From: Sutcliffiella tianshenii
GTDB lineage: Bacteria > Bacillota > Bacilli > Bacillales > Bacillaceae_I
Length of the DNA stretch: 64,000 nucleotides
NCBI RefSeq assembly: GCF_016908565.1
Contig: NZ_JAFBED010000010.1
Location: forward strand, 1 to 64,000
Direction of reading: 5' to 3'
Shown: positions 25,161 to 35,685 of the stretch, in pieces
Position numbering within the stretch: the first letter of the stretch is position 1
Layout: each line of letters opens with the position of its first letter
Made by a program: the position numbers and the translations under genes
The notes under the pieces: model-generated
Told to the model about the DNA's origin: nothing
What the model saw: the letters and a program-made list of their open reading frames with translations, nothing else
Databases searched by the model: none

Positions 25161-27031
25161 TATAACTTCGCCCCCTTGTCATCATCTTCAGCCAATAGAT
25201 CTTCCTTATGAATATGATACCCATGATCGTCGATTACAGAACGGAAGAACATTGCGCTGAATGTAATTACCAATCCAAGGATCATCACAGGTAATCCCCA
25301 TGCATAATCCAATCTGTACATGACACCAAATGCGGCTACAAATAGACCGAACGAAATGATGAATGGAAGAATGGAACCATTTGGCATATGGATATCTCCA
25401 ACAGGCTCAGCAGGAGTCATACCTTTTTTGCCTTCCATCTTTTCAACCCATAGAGGGTCTAATCCACGTACAAGTGGAGTTTGCTTGAAGTTGTATTCTG
25501 GCGGCGGAGATGAGATGGACCATTCCAAAGTACGGCCATAACCCCATGCATCGCCAGCAACCTTCTGCTTGCTTAATGCAGTTTTTACGATATTGATGAC
25601 CAGTACGATTGTCGCGATAGCCATGAAAGCAGCTCCGATTGAACTGATCAAGTTGGAAAGATCCCAACCTTGATCCGCTTTGAACGTGAATACACGGCGA
25701 GGCATACCCATCAGTCCAAGGAAATGCTGGATAAAGAATGTTAAATGGAAACCGAAGAAGAACAACCAGAAAGTGATCTTTCCTAATGTTTCATCCAAGA
25801 TTTTACCAAAGATTTTTGGCCACCAGTAGTGTAGACCAGCGAAAAGACCGAACACAACTCCCCCAACGATTACATAGTGGAAGTGAGCTACTACGAAGTA
25901 AGAATCATGATACTGATAGTCAGCAGCAGCTGAAGCCAGCATTACCCCTGTAACTCCACCAAGTACGAATGTAGGGATGAAGGCTACAGACCAAAGCATC
26001 GCAGTGTTGATTTTCAGCTGTCCGCCCCACATCGTGAACATCCAGTTGAAGATTTTGATACCTGTAGGTACGGCAATCGCCATTGTTGCAACAGCGAAAA
26101 TTGCGTTCGCAATCGGTCCAAGACCAGTCGTGAACATATGGTGAGCCCAAACCATGAATCCTAGGAAACCGATAAGTACGGTAGCGAATACCATGGATGA
26201 GTAACCGAATAGACGCTTTTTAGAGAAAGTAGAGAATACATCAGAGAAAATACCGAATGCAGGCAAGATCAATATGTATACCTCAGGGTGACCGAAAATC
26301 CAGAATAAATGCTCCCAGATTACGGTGTTCCCGCCAAGAGCAGGATCAAAGAATGCAGACCCGAATAGACGGTCAAGCATCATTAGAGCCAATCCAACCG
26401 TTAATGGAGGGAAAGCGAATAGAATAAGTGCAGATGCTACAAACGTAGACCAAGTGAAAAGCGGCATACGCATATAAGTCATACCAGGTGCACGCATGTT
26501 GATGATGGTAACAAGGAAGTTGATACCACCGATTAACGTACCGATACCTGAAATTTGAAGTCCAAGTGCATAAAAGTCAATTCCATGACCTGGTGATGCA
26601 AGTGATAGGGACGCATAAGATGTCCACCCAGCATCAGGTGCCCCTCCTAAGAACCAGCTAAGGTTAAGGAAGATCCCACCGAATAGGAATAACCAGAATC
26701 CAAGTGCATTGATGAACGGGAATGCAACGTCACGTGCACCGATCTGCAATGGGACAGCAGCGTTCATAAACGCAAACAATAGCGGCATCGCTGCCAGGAA
26801 TATCATGGTTGTACCATGCATTGTAAGTATTTCATTATATAATCCAGCTGCAATGAAACCGCTATCCGGCACTGCTAGTTGGATACGGATAAGCATCGCT
26901 TCGATACCACCGACGACAAAGAAGAATCCGCCGGCAATTAAGTAAAGGATGGCAATTTTCTTATGGTCGACAGTTGTCAGGTAATCCCATAGAGTGGCGC
27001 CGAATCCCTTTTTCTGTGCTAACGTACTCAC
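25160..27031 (-). CDS. ctaD: Cytochrome c oxidase subunit I (CtaD)
   Basis: A 623-residue catalytic subunit of caa3 oxidase holding haem a and the haem a3-CuB centre that reduces oxygen. The cross-linked His-Tyr pair lies in GHPEVYILILPAFGI, the two further CuB histidines in WAHHMF, and the haem histidines in YFVVAHFHYVIVGG; the N-terminal haem ligand is in LTMHGTTMIF. Start is GTG 27031 after AAAGGAGG. Confidence 0.98.
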   Translation of the reverse strand: MSTLAQKKGFGATLWDYLTTVDHKKIAILYLIAGGFFFVVGGIEAMLIRIQLAVPDSGFIAAGLYNEILTMHGTTMIFLAAMPLLFAFMNAAVPLQIGARDVAFPFINALGFWLFLFGGIFLNLSWFLGGAPDAGWTSYASLSLASPGHGIDFYALGLQISGIGTLIGGINFLVTIINMRAPGMTYMRMPLFTWSTFVASALILFAFPPLTVGLALMMLDRLFGSAFFDPALGGNTVIWEHLFWIFGHPEVYILILPAFGIFSDVFSTFSKKRLFGYSSMVFATVLIGFLGFMVWAHHMFTTGLGPIANAIFAVATMAIAVPTGIKIFNWMFTMWGGQLKINTAMLWSVAFIPTFVLGGVTGVMLASAAADYQYHDSYFVVAHFHYVIVGGVVFGLFAGLHYWWPKIFGKILDETLGKITFWLFFFGFHLTFFIQHFLGLMGMPRRVFTFKADQGWDLSNLISSIGAAFMAIATIVLVINIVKTALSKQKVAGDAWGYGRTLEWSISSPPPEYNFKQTPLVRGLDPLWVEKMEGKKGMTPAEPVGDIHMPNGSILPFIISFGLFVAAFGVMYRLDYAWGLPVMILGLVITFSAMFFRSVIDDHGYHIHKEDLLAEDDDKGAKL

Positions 27032-27056
27032 AATGTAACCTCCTTTTCGTGAAAAT

Positions 27057-28106
27057 CTATTCTACTTTTAGTCCAGATAAATATTCAACAAGTGCTTCGA
27101 TTTCATTTGGCTTAAGTTCGTCATAAGCACCAGTCATTTTGTTTCCTGGTTTGAATGTCTCAGGATCCTCAAGCCAATCAGCCAGGTTCTCCGGAGTATT
27201 CGCTTTATGCCCGGCAACCATTTGTCTGTTGCCGAAGTTAGTCAGGTTAGGTGCAACACCTTTTTGATCAGCGGAAACCGCGTGACAGGTGATACAGCTT
27301 TGTTCGAAAATTTCTTCCCCTGCTTGAGCAAGTTCAGTTTCAGCAGTTGGCTCTGCATTCTTCATGTTTTCAATCCATTGATCGAACTCATCACGAGGAA
27401 GAGTTTTTACTTTAAAGTCCATTAATGCATGGGAAGGTCCACAAAGCTCAGCACATTTTCCGTAGAAAAGCTCTTCAGGTGCTTGCCCTACACGTTTGGA
27501 GTCGAACTCCAACCAGAACTTGTTTTCGTTGTCTGTATTCGTATCCATTTTCCCACCAGCAGAAGGAATCCAGAATGAGTGCTTTACATCGCTTGCTTTA
27601 AGGTTGAAGTAAATCTTCTCATCTGTTGGTACATAAAGGTCCTGACTTGTTACAACCTCTTGGTTAGGGTATTCAAACTCCCACCAGTAAAGATGAGCAG
27701 TAACATTGACAACAAGTGCGTCAGTCTCCTCTTTTTCCATTTCCTTTACATCTGCCAATTGGAATGTGTAGGAAACAGTCGGAACTGCCAAGATCAATAA
27801 TAGTAAAATCGGAATAACAGTCCACGTAATTTCTAATTTGTGGCTTCCTTCAACTTGCTTAGGAATGCGCTCTTCTTCTCCATCACGCTGGCGGAATTTA
27901 ACCACAACGTAAACGAAGATAATGGAAACAACCACTACTACAAGAATCATAATTGCTGAACTTAACAAGATCAGTGATTTTTGCATATCTGCTACCTCAC
28001 CAACCGGCTGAAGTGTAGATAAGAATGGTTTACCACAGCCTGCTAAGAATAGCGTCATTACACTAAAAAGCGATAGAATTCGCCAATTTGGTAGCCATTT
28101 CTTCAT
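27057..28106 (-). CDS. ctaC: Cytochrome c oxidase subunit II with fused cytochrome c (CtaC)
   Basis: A 349-residue lipoprotein subunit II: lipobox LFLAGC (Cys24), two membrane spans, the CuA cupredoxin domain (HSFWIPSAGGKMD; YGKCAELCGPSHALM) and a C-terminal cytochrome c domain with CITCH (271-275) and a likely axial methionine in NKMTGAY. The fusion defines the caa3 type: electrons pass from cytochrome c to CuA to subunit I. First gene of the ctaCDEF run. Confidence 0.97.
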   Translation of the reverse strand: MKKWLPNWRILSLFSVMTLFLAGCGKPFLSTLQPVGEVADMQKSLILLSSAIMILVVVVVSIIFVYVVVKFRQRDGEEERIPKQVEGSHKLEITWTVIPILLLLILAVPTVSYTFQLADVKEMEKEETDALVVNVTAHLYWWEFEYPNQEVVTSQDLYVPTDEKIYFNLKASDVKHSFWIPSAGGKMDTNTDNENKFWLEFDSKRVGQAPEELFYGKCAELCGPSHALMDFKVKTLPRDEFDQWIENMKNAEPTAETELAQAGEEIFEQSCITCHAVSADQKGVAPNLTNFGNRQMVAGHKANTPENLADWLEDPETFKPGNKMTGAYDELKPNEIEALVEYLSGLKVE

Positions 28107-28504
28107 AGCTTAATCAAACCCCTCTTTCATATTTAGTAAGTGAAGTAGAATGTATTGATAAATTCCTTCCAATCGAAGAGAAAGAATTAAATCATGATTT
28201 TGGAAGCGTAAAGCGCCTTTTGCAAGCTGAGCGATAAAGGGATGCCCGGCAGCTGCAGGTAGATACTATCCGCTTATATGTAGCCTCGACAAGCATAAGG
28301 CATTTTCCGAAAGAGGTTAACAACATCTTCCGGAAAATGACTTATGGTATCGAGGTCCCAAACACATTCTTTCTTCATTTGATGCAAATTTTGCCTCTAG
28401 TTGTTACTATACCACAGCTTGCTCCCTTTCACCCTTCAACTTTTCAGTTTCCGTTAAAAAAAGACAGTCGTTCCAGTATTGGATGTGGGCTTATACTGTC
28501 TTTT
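28107..28504. promoter_or_regulatory. Gap between ctaB and ctaC with a 70-base imperfect hairpin
   Basis: The gap holds a long inverted repeat at 28285-28354 (CTCGA...GCATAAG.CATTTTCC pairing with GGAAAATG.CTTATG...TCGAG), without a T run on either side. A cre-like stretch, TGCAAAAGGCGCTTTAC on the minus strand, lies near 28203-28219. The ctaC promoter must lie in this gap because ctaB has a terminator, but no convincing -35/-10 pair was seen. Confidence 0.5.
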
Positions 28505-28506
28505 TT
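28456..28506 (-). terminator. Terminator of ctaB
   Basis: Stem AAAAAAGACAGT/ACTGTCTTTTTT enclosing a 26-base loop, with T run on the minus strand. Confidence 0.75.
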
Positions 28507-29440
28507 AGAAAATGGTCAAAATGATCATGGAAACAAAAAGGATGGTCAGATAATTCAGGGAATAGACGAACATCAAGGTTGCCCACTTCATCTCATCCTT
28601 CATCTTGAATCCTGCAAAGCTTAGTGAAAGCCAGCCAAGATTCAATAGGGTTGCCAATATGACAAAAGCAAGGCCAAGGTCAAACATATAGAATGGCAAT
28701 GGCAAGAGACATGCCACCCAAACAAGCATCTGTCTTCTGGTTATGTTGAAACCATGTACAACGGGTAGCATCGGAATGCCTGCACTCCGGTATTCTTCAC
28801 AGCGACGAATCGCGATCGCCAGGAAATGTGGAATCTGCCAAAGGAACATGATGAAAAATAGCATCCAGGCAATAAGCGAAAGATTTGGATCTACCGCTGC
28901 CCACCCTATTAACGGCGGGACTGCTCCGGAAATACTGCCGATGACGGTATTCAAAGTATTCTTTCTCTTGGACCACATGGAATAAAGGACCACATATGTG
29001 AAGGCACCTATCAGACCGATGATGGCTGCAGTATAAGTGGTGAGGGCCAAAAGGATTGTGCCGATTACAGTCAAAGCCAGACCAAGATAAAGTGCACCGA
29101 CCGGGTTCATCCTGCCTGTTACGGTAGGGCGGTTTTTGGTTCTCTTCATCAGGTGGTCGATGTCGCGGTCGATATAGTTATTTAGACTACAGGACCCCGC
29201 CACAACCAACGAGGAACCGATGATTGTGTAAAGAACAACATCTATATTGGCTAAAAAACTTCTTTGGGTGAAAAATAATGCCAACCAAAGCCCAGTAAAA
29301 GTAGTTATAAAATTAGAATTGACAATTCCTATTTTAATAAGCGCCAAGAAGTCCTTCCAAACAGAATTCACTTCTTCCTCTTGAGGACGGTCATCTGACA
29401 AAGAAGCAGATGCTTGATCCAAAGTCCTCAAATTTGCCAT
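28505..29440 (-). CDS. ctaB: Protohaem IX farnesyltransferase (haem O synthase)
   Basis: A 311-residue UbiA-type prenyltransferase that farnesylates haem B to haem O, with about nine spans and the aspartate-rich motif [19 protein letters not shown] (about 107-125). Haem O then goes to CtaA, divergently encoded, for conversion to haem A used by CtaD. It follows AAAGGAGG. Confidence 0.96.
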   Translation of the reverse strand: MANLRTLDQASASLSDDRPQEEEVNSVWKDFLALIKIGIVNSNFITTFTGLWLALFFTQRSFLANIDVVLYTIIGSSLVVAGSCSLNNYIDRDIDHLMKRTKNRPTVTGRMNPVGALYLGLALTVIGTILLALTTYTAAIIGLIGAFTYVVLYSMWSKRKNTLNTVIGSISGAVPPLIGWAAVDPNLSLIAWMLFFIMFLWQIPHFLAIAIRRCEEYRSAGIPMLPVVHGFNITRRQMLVWVACLLPLPFYMFDLGLAFVILATLLNLGWLSLSFAGFKMKDEMKWATLMFVYSLNYLTILFVSMIILTIF

Positions 29441-29940
29441 TTATATTCCTCCTTTGAACCTTGGTGCATACATGATAAACACATTATATCCTGTAAGATC
29501 AGGATTGAATCCGTTTCCACTAAGGAACTATGGGATAGTGTAAAACATACGAAAACACAAGGATGTTAAGTAACATTCTCTCTGTATATTAAATCATATT
29601 TGCCTAAAACATTGTGAATTATATTTGAAGAAAATATGACTAATTTGTGTCACCTGTACAGAATATTACCTACATTCTTTAAATCAGTATATAATAGGGT
29701 TTGTTGACCATATTGTTGATTGGAATGCTACTTTTCAACAAGTCCCATATATATTTCTAGCAAACTCCACACCAATATTCAACCTTTTTCACGATAATAA
29801 ATCCGCTTTTGCAACAAAGGATTGCTTATTGTCAATTTTCGTTACATTGTGTAGTATTGGGAGGACGTTTACTATTTTACCATTTCTACTTATTTTAATA
29901 TATATAGGAGAAATAAATTCTTTGTTAGAAGGTGAATCGG
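29441..29940. promoter_or_regulatory. ctaA-ctaB divergent regulatory region
   Basis: About 490 AT-rich bases between divergent ctaB and ctaA. A TATAAT lies at about 29691-29696 and a TTTACT..17..TATTTT pair just upstream of ctaA (about 29869-29897), but neither is a strong promoter on its own. In B. subtilis this region is controlled by ResD; no ResD site could be assigned by eye. Confidence 0.4.
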
Positions 29941-30858
29941 TTGTATAGATTATTGAAATGGTTCGCCGTTTGTACTTCTATTATCATGCTTTTTGTACTT
30001 ATTGGGGGAGCACTTGTCACAAAAACCGGATCTGGCATGGGTTGCGGTAGATCTTGGCCACTATGCCACGGCGAACTTATCCCTAGCAATATCGATTTTG
30101 CACTGATTGTCGAGCTGAGTCATCGTATTGTTTCAGGCTTGGCTGCCATCGTGGTATTGGTCCTTTCAGTTTGGGCCTGGAGGGTAATAGGCCATAAAAG
30201 AGAAACGAAATTCCTTGCGCTGCTTTCTTTTGCAGTGCTCATGCTACAGGCTCTTATCGGGGCAGCTGCCGTAGTATGGGGACAGTCATCAGCTGTTTTA
30301 GCGCTGCATTTCGGGATTTCTCTTGTATCGTTCGCATCTGTTTTTCTTTTGACACTACTTATCTTTGAAGCGGACAAGCGATTTGACGCAGAAACATTGA
30401 TCATTGACCGCCGGATGTCTTTTCACATCATCGGGATCATCACCTATTGTTATACTGTTGTCTATTCTGGCGCTTTGGTCCGCCACGTCGGTGCAAGCTT
30501 AGCATGCCCCACATGGCCGACATGTACACGGAATGGAATTGGCCTCCCTACACAAATGCATGAATGGATTCAAATGGGGCACCGGGCAGCTGCCGGACTC
30601 ATCGTAGTCTGGATCTTATATGTAGCAATTCTCGCTTTCAGGAAGTACAAACATCAGCCAGTCATTTATAAAGCCTGGATGGTTTGTGCAGTGTTGGTCC
30701 TGTTGCAGGCGACGACAGGTGCATTAGTCGTATTTACTAAATTGAATATCTTTGTTTCCCTATTACATGCCCTGATCATTTCCTGTCTTTTCGGAGTGCT
30801 TAGCTATCTACTGATGCTAGTGACAAGAAATAAAGTTAATAGGCAAAAACAGCAATAA
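29941..30858 (+). CDS. ctaA: Haem A synthase
   Basis: About 305 residues, eight spans. CtaA oxidises the C8 methyl of haem O to give haem A. It shows the two extracytoplasmic cysteine pairs of Bacillus CtaA ([14 protein letters not shown] and LACPTWPTC) and the haem-ligand histidines ([32 protein letters not shown]). The start is TTG 29941 after AGAAGGTGAA; GTG 29932 is in frame but lacks a site upstream. Confidence 0.94.
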   Translation: MYRLLKWFAVCTSIIMLFVLIGGALVTKTGSGMGCGRSWPLCHGELIPSNIDFALIVELSHRIVSGLAAIVVLVLSVWAWRVIGHKRETKFLALLSFAVLMLQALIGAAAVVWGQSSAVLALHFGISLVSFASVFLLTLLIFEADKRFDAETLIIDRRMSFHIIGIITYCYTVVYSGALVRHVGASLACPTWPTCTRNGIGLPTQMHEWIQMGHRAAAGLIVVWILYVAILAFRKYKHQPVIYKAWMVCAVLVLLQATTGALVVFTKLNIFVSLLHALIISCLFGVLSYLLMLVTRNKVNRQKQQ

Positions 30859-30860
30859 AG

Positions 30861-30888
30861 AAAGCGAGGAGCTCCCTCGCTTTTTTAT
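30861..30888 (+). terminator. Terminator of ctaA
   Basis: Stem AAAGCGAGG/CCTCGCTTT with a 4-base loop and T run. Confidence 0.88.
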
Positions 30889-30928
30889 TTTGCTTTTTTA
30901 GTATCCTACTATGAAGCTATAAAAACGG

Positions 30929-30957
30929 AAAAGCCCCAAAGGAGTATTGGGGCTTTT
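30929..30957 (-). terminator. Terminator of pycA
   Basis: Stem AAAAGCCCCAA/TTGGGGCTTTT with a 7-base loop, 16 bases after pycA. Confidence 0.9.
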
Positions 30958-30972
30958 CTTTATTTGAAGCTA

Positions 30973-33900
30973 TTAGATTTGTTCCAGTTCTATTAATAGA
31001 TCGCCTGTTGCGATTCCTTCACCGGCACTTGCATGAATTTCCTTGACCGTTCCGCTGAAAGGTGCCTGGACGGTAGTTTCCATTTTCATGGCCTCCGTGA
31101 TCATGAGGTGATCGCCCTTTGAGACTTTCTCCCCTTTTTCCACAAGCACCTTAATGACTGTCCCTGGCATCGTTGCACCGATATGCGTCGGGTTGCCTCC
31201 ATCCATTTTAGGCTTGGAAACAACATCCGATTTCACGCTTTCGTCCTTGATATTCACTTCACGAGGCTGTCCATTCAATTCAAAATAAACGACTCTCGTT
31301 CCGTCCTTTTGTGGTTGTCCTATCGAAACAAGTTTTACCATCAATGTTTTACCTTGTTCAATTTCCACCTGTATCTCTTCACCAAGCCTCATCCCGAAAA
31401 AGAATGTCGGAGTATCGATTACAGAAACATTTCCGTATTCCTCCTGCTTCTTCTGATAATCCATGAATACCTTCGGATAAAGAGCATAGGCAATCATCTC
31501 GTGGCTTGTCACCTGACGATTTAAAGTATCAAACAGCTTTTGGCGGATTTCTTCAAAGTCCACATCATCCAAAAGTTCACCAGGTCTGACTGTAATCGGG
31601 GATTTGCCCTTCAGAATCACCTTCTGCAACTCTTTCGGGAATCCACCGTGTGGTTGTCCCAGGAATCCTTCAAAAAGTTCGATGACGCTATCAGGAAAAT
31701 CAATGGATTCCCCCTTTTCCAGCACATCTTCTTCTGTGAGGGTGTTTTGTACCATAAATAGCGCCATATCCCCAACCACTTTGGAAGATGGTGTGACCTT
31801 GACAATATCACCGAACATATCATTCACACGGCGATACATCTCCTTCACTTCCTCCCAGCGTGCTCCAAGGCCCACGGCTTTTGCCTGCTGTTGAAGATTG
31901 CTATATTGCCCACCCGGCATTTCATGCATATATACTTCAGAATGGGGGCTCATCATTCCGCTTTCAAAATCACTGTAATATTTTCGGACATCTTCCCAAT
32001 AATGGGATAACTGTTCTAACGCTTTCACTGATACGTCAGGTTTGCGCTCAGTCTCCTCCAGGGCGTAATACAAGGAGTTTGCACTTGGCTGGGACGTCAA
32101 CCCTGCCATTGAACTGATGGCAACATCGACAATGTCAACTCCGGCTTCGATCGCCTTTGCATACATGTAGATCCCATTACCGCTCGTGTCATGCGTATGC
32201 AGGTGTATCGGAATATCAATGGTTTCTTTTAAGGTGGAGATCAGACGATAAGCAGCCTGTGGCTTAAGAAGCCCCGCCATATCTTTTATAGCAAGGATAT
32301 GGGCACCGCTCTGTTCAAGCTCCCTTGCCATGTCACAATAATACTTCAAGTCATACTTTGTTCTGTTCGGGTCATTGATGTCTCCCGTATAGCAGATGGC
32401 AGCCTCGGCGATTTTCCCGCTATCCCTTACAGCATCGATTGCCAAGGTCATCCCTTTCACCCAGTTCAAGCTATCAAAGATACGGAACACATCCACCCCG
32501 GCATGTGCGGATTTTTCCACAAATTCTTTTATGAGGTTATCCGGATAGTTTTTGTACCCTACTGCATTCGATGCCCGCAGTAGCATTTGGAAAAGTACGT
32601 TTGGAGCCTTTTCTCTAAGAGTGAGAAGACGGTCCCAAGGATCTTCACTTAAGAAGCGGTATGCAACATCAAATGTAGCTCCCCCCCACATTTCCATTGA
32701 AAAAAGGTTTGGAAGCAATTTCGCTGTCGGTTCCGCGATCTGCTTGATATCATGTGTACGCAATCGGGTTGCAAGCAGGGACTGATGCGCATCTCGGAAG
32801 GTCGTATCGGTCAAGAGCACTTCCTTTTGCTCCCCGATCCATTTGACAAGTCCTTCTGCACCTCTCTCATCCAAAATCTGTTTCGTCCCGCTTGGAACCG
32901 TATCCACTCCCTTTAATTGAGGCATTCTAGGATTCGGGAATATAGGCTTCTTTCGCTTTTCCACGCCCGGGAATCCATTGACAGTCACATTCCCGATATA
33001 GGTCAGCATTTTGGTTCCCCTGTCTTTACGCTTAGGGAAAACGAACAATTCTGGAGTAGTATCGATAAAGGAAGTATCGTATTCTCCATTCATGAACTTC
33101 GGATGGCGCACGACATTCTCCAGGAAAGGGATATTCGTTTTGATACCACGAATACGGAACTCTTTTAAATTCCGCTCCATCTTGTTCGCTGCCTGTTCGA
33201 AAGTCAATGCCCAGGTGGAGAGCTTTACAAGCAAGGAATCGTAGAAAGGCGTTATCACTGCCCCTTGATAACCATTACCCGCATCGAGGCGCACACCGAA
33301 TCCTCCACCAGATCTGTAAGCCATGATTTTCCCGGTATCAGGCATAAAACCATTCAATGGATCCTCTGTAGTTACCCGGGATTGTATGGCAAAGCCATGG
33401 ACCCTGATATCTTCCTGTTTAGGGATACCAAGCTTACTGCCATGCAGGGCATGTCCTTCAGCAATCATGATTTGTGATTGTACGATATCAATCCCAGTGA
33501 CCATCTCTGTGATGGTATGCTCGACCTGCACGCGAGGATTTACCTCAATAAAGTAATATTCATCCCCTGCCACGAGAAACTCCACTGTTCCGGCATTAAT
33601 ATAATCCACATTCTTCATCAATTCCACTGCAGCATTGCAGATCCTGTCACGCAATTCATCCGGGATGGAGACACTTGGAGCAATCTCGACTACCTTTTGG
33701 TGACGGCGTTGGATGGAGCAATCACGTTCGAATAAATGGATGATTTCTCCGTGCTGGTCCCCCAGGATCTGGACTTCGATGTGCTTCGGGTTCTCAATCA
33801 GCTTCTCTATGTATACATCATCGTTGCCAAAGGCAGCTTTCGCCTCCGATTTTGCACGCTCGAAGGATTCTTTCAGTTCCGATTTGCTGCGTACAATACG

Positions 33901-34416
33901 CATTCCGCGGCCACCGCCACCTAAAGCGGCTTTGATCATCAACGGGTAGCCGTAAGTTGCGGCAAAATCCATCACTTCATCCAGTGTATCAACAGGTCCG
34001 TCTGTCCCTGGGATTACCGGGATGTTTGCCAGTTGTGCCTGACTGCGGGCCTTCACTTTGTCACCGAACATATCGAGATGTCTCGAAGTCGGACCGATAA
34101 AGATTATGCCCTCATCTTCACATTTTTTGGCAAAGTGAATGTTTTCAGATAAAAAACCATATCCAGGATGAATGGCATCCACGCCATTTGTTTTGGCTAT
34201 TTCAATGATGCCGTCGATATCCAGATAGGCATCGATGGGCTTCTTCCCTTCTCCCACTAGATAAGCTTCATCAGCTTTATATCGGTGAAAGGACCCGATA
34301 TCTTCATTTGAGTAGATAGCAACCGTTCGAATATTTAATTCAGTACAAGCTCGAAAAACACGAATTGCAATCTCGCCGCGGTTTGCAACAAGGATCTTAT
34401 TGATTTTCTTCGTCAT
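30973..34416 (-). CDS. pycA: Pyruvate carboxylase
   Basis: A 1147-residue single-chain biotin enzyme that carboxylates pyruvate to oxaloacetate, feeding the TCA cycle and gluconeogenesis; acetyl-CoA is the usual activator. Domains in order: biotin carboxylase (about 1-455, KAALGGGGRGMRIV), carboxyltransferase (about 530-830, LLTDTTFRDAHQSLLATR), tetramerisation/PC region, and biotinyl domain with Lys1111 in EAMKMET. Start ATG 34416 follows AGGGGGAG. In B. subtilis ftsW precedes pycA; here it does not. Confidence 0.98.
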   Translation of the reverse strand: MTKKINKILVANRGEIAIRVFRACTELNIRTVAIYSNEDIGSFHRYKADEAYLVGEGKKPIDAYLDIDGIIEIAKTNGVDAIHPGYGFLSENIHFAKKCEDEGIIFIGPTSRHLDMFGDKVKARSQAQLANIPVIPGTDGPVDTLDEVMDFAATYGYPLMIKAALGGGGRGMRIVRSKSELKESFERAKSEAKAAFGNDDVYIEKLIENPKHIEVQILGDQHGEIIHLFERDCSIQRRHQKVVEIAPSVSIPDELRDRICNAAVELMKNVDYINAGTVEFLVAGDEYYFIEVNPRVQVEHTITEMVTGIDIVQSQIMIAEGHALHGSKLGIPKQEDIRVHGFAIQSRVTTEDPLNGFMPDTGKIMAYRSGGGFGVRLDAGNGYQGAVITPFYDSLLVKLSTWALTFEQAANKMERNLKEFRIRGIKTNIPFLENVVRHPKFMNGEYDTSFIDTTPELFVFPKRKDRGTKMLTYIGNVTVNGFPGVEKRKKPIFPNPRMPQLKGVDTVPSGTKQILDERGAEGLVKWIGEQKEVLLTDTTFRDAHQSLLATRLRTHDIKQIAEPTAKLLPNLFSMEMWGGATFDVAYRFLSEDPWDRLLTLREKAPNVLFQMLLRASNAVGYKNYPDNLIKEFVEKSAHAGVDVFRIFDSLNWVKGMTLAIDAVRDSGKIAEAAICYTGDINDPNRTKYDLKYYCDMARELEQSGAHILAIKDMAGLLKPQAAYRLISTLKETIDIPIHLHTHDTSGNGIYMYAKAIEAGVDIVDVAISSMAGLTSQPSANSLYYALEETERKPDVSVKALEQLSHYWEDVRKYYSDFESGMMSPHSEVYMHEMPGGQYSNLQQQAKAVGLGARWEEVKEMYRRVNDMFGDIVKVTPSSKVVGDMALFMVQNTLTEEDVLEKGESIDFPDSVIELFEGFLGQPHGGFPKELQKVILKGKSPITVRPGELLDDVDFEEIRQKLFDTLNRQVTSHEMIAYALYPKVFMDYQKKQEEYGNVSVIDTPTFFFGMRLGEEIQVEIEQGKTLMVKLVSIGQPQKDGTRVVYFELNGQPREVNIKDESVKSDVVSKPKMDGGNPTHIGATMPGTVIKVLVEKGEKVSKGDHLMITEAMKMETTVQAPFSGTVKEIHASAGEGIATGDLLIELEQI

Positions 34417-34571
34417 TTTGTCTCCCCCTAGTAGCTACTTCTCTGCAGAAAAGTTTAGAATATTTTTTCAATTATACATATAATTATACCTTATGTATTT
34501 AAATTTTTCCTTCTTTTCACATCGGATTTGGAAAAATGTAAATATTTGCTTATCTTTTCAGGTTAATAAAA

Positions 34572-34607
34572 ACGCTCAATCAACAATTGTTTTTGTAGAT
34601 TGAGCGT
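34572..34607 (-). terminator. Terminator of ylaN
   Basis: Stem ACGCTCAATC/GATTGAGCGT with a T run on the minus strand. Confidence 0.88.
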
Positions 34608-34616
34608 CCTATTCAT

Positions 34617-34898
34617 TCAATTTTTCTCCCAGGCTTCATGCAAGGCAGACAATTCCCTCTCAAGCTTTGAAAGGATGTCTTTGCCTTCCTTTTCGGAAAT
34701 GAGCCCTAGGCGAACAGCAAAGTCCATTTCCCTGGACAACCCGAACATTTGGGTATCCAGGACCTCTTCGTAAAGTGGACATTGAGGCATTGTCAAGTTA
34801 TCCATTTGTACTTGAATCAACTTCAAAATTTTATCTGAATCAGCCTTTAAAAGCGAAATAGCTTTATCACGATGATCGACCACGATATCTGATGCCAA
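34617..34898 (-). CDS. ylaN: YlaN family protein (UPF0358)
   Basis: A 93-residue UPF0358 protein ([40 protein letters not shown]). B. subtilis YlaN is required under iron limitation and interacts with Fur. Here it is a single gene with its own terminator. Confidence 0.93.
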   Translation of the reverse strand: MASDIVVDHRDKAISLLKADSDKILKLIQVQMDNLTMPQCPLYEEVLDTQMFGLSREMDFAVRLGLISEKEGKDILSKLERELSALHEAWEKN

Positions 34899-35042
34899 TA
34901 TCGATCCCTCCGTTTACGAACAAATACCTATCTTATCTATAAATATTATCGTTATTCTGGTAAAATTGCAAGCTTCGTGCGAAAAGATTGGTTTGCAGTT
35001 GTGATTATGGTTTATGCTTAATCTCTTACGCTTTCAGTGGAC

Positions 35043-35071
35043 ATGACAAAAGTTATTCTAACCTATATAAT
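35043..35071 (+). promoter_or_regulatory. Sigma-A promoter for ylaL
   Basis: ATGACA and a perfect TATAAT with a 17-base spacer, 32 bases before the ylaL start. Confidence 0.8.
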
Positions 35072-35103
35072 GAAGATAAAGATAAACAAATTAGGGGGAC
35101 AAC

Positions 35104-35604
35104 ATGGAATCAATCATCAGAATTGAAGGAAAGGTGCAATATTCCATCACATTAGATCCGGGTGTATGGATTTTTGACGATCGCCGTTTGGATTTGGATA
35201 CATACTTTACAGAGCAGAGTGCTGAGGAAATTGACGAATTGGAGGCCTACACGAAGGCTGCTTCTAAACAGTGGGAGCGTGAAATCAGCGAAGGCGCCAT
35301 TCAGCCGCCTACCTTAAAAACAGAGCGGAAATACAAAAAAGAGCAACTTTTGACAGGGTCCTTCGGTATTAAGTTTGCTCCATTCCTGAAAAACGCCGAG
35401 CCCCTTGAGGATGCCTCCTCTGTTGTCTTCGTCAGCGGAAAAACCGAAGTTGAAATCCCCCTCGCCAAAGCGCAGGATGTGGTGTTCGGATTTTCCCAAA
35501 AAGGAAAACCGTTGAAAGATGATGGACCTGTCCATGTATACTTCGGAGACGGATCCAATCAGCTTTCTCCTTTGAAACATGTTAATCGCATTATTGTGAA
35601 GTGA
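35104..35604 (+). CDS. ylaL: YlaL family protein
   Basis: A 166-residue soluble protein of the YlaL family (ITLDPGVWIFDDRRLDLDTY; TGSFGIKFAPFL). Relatives are sometimes labelled peptidyl-prolyl isomerase, but no known isomerase motif is visible. The start follows AGGGGG. Confidence 0.82.
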   Translation: MESIIRIEGKVQYSITLDPGVWIFDDRRLDLDTYFTEQSAEEIDELEAYTKAASKQWEREISEGAIQPPTLKTERKYKKEQLLTGSFGIKFAPFLKNAEPLEDASSVVFVSGKTEVEIPLAKAQDVVFGFSQKGKPLKDDGPVHVYFGDGSNQLSPLKHVNRIIVK

Positions 35605-35618
35605 ATAAGCAACCTCTT

Positions 35619-35645
35619 GGGTCTGAGTATAAATAGCTCAGACCC
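35619..35645. terminator. Bidirectional terminator between ylaL and ylaK
   Basis: Stem GGGTCTGAG/CTCAGACCC with a 9-base loop; T-rich sequence follows on the plus strand. Confidence 0.75.
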
Positions 35646-35685
35646 TTGCTTTTGCAGCATTATATATCATATGAGCAAAACTCGC

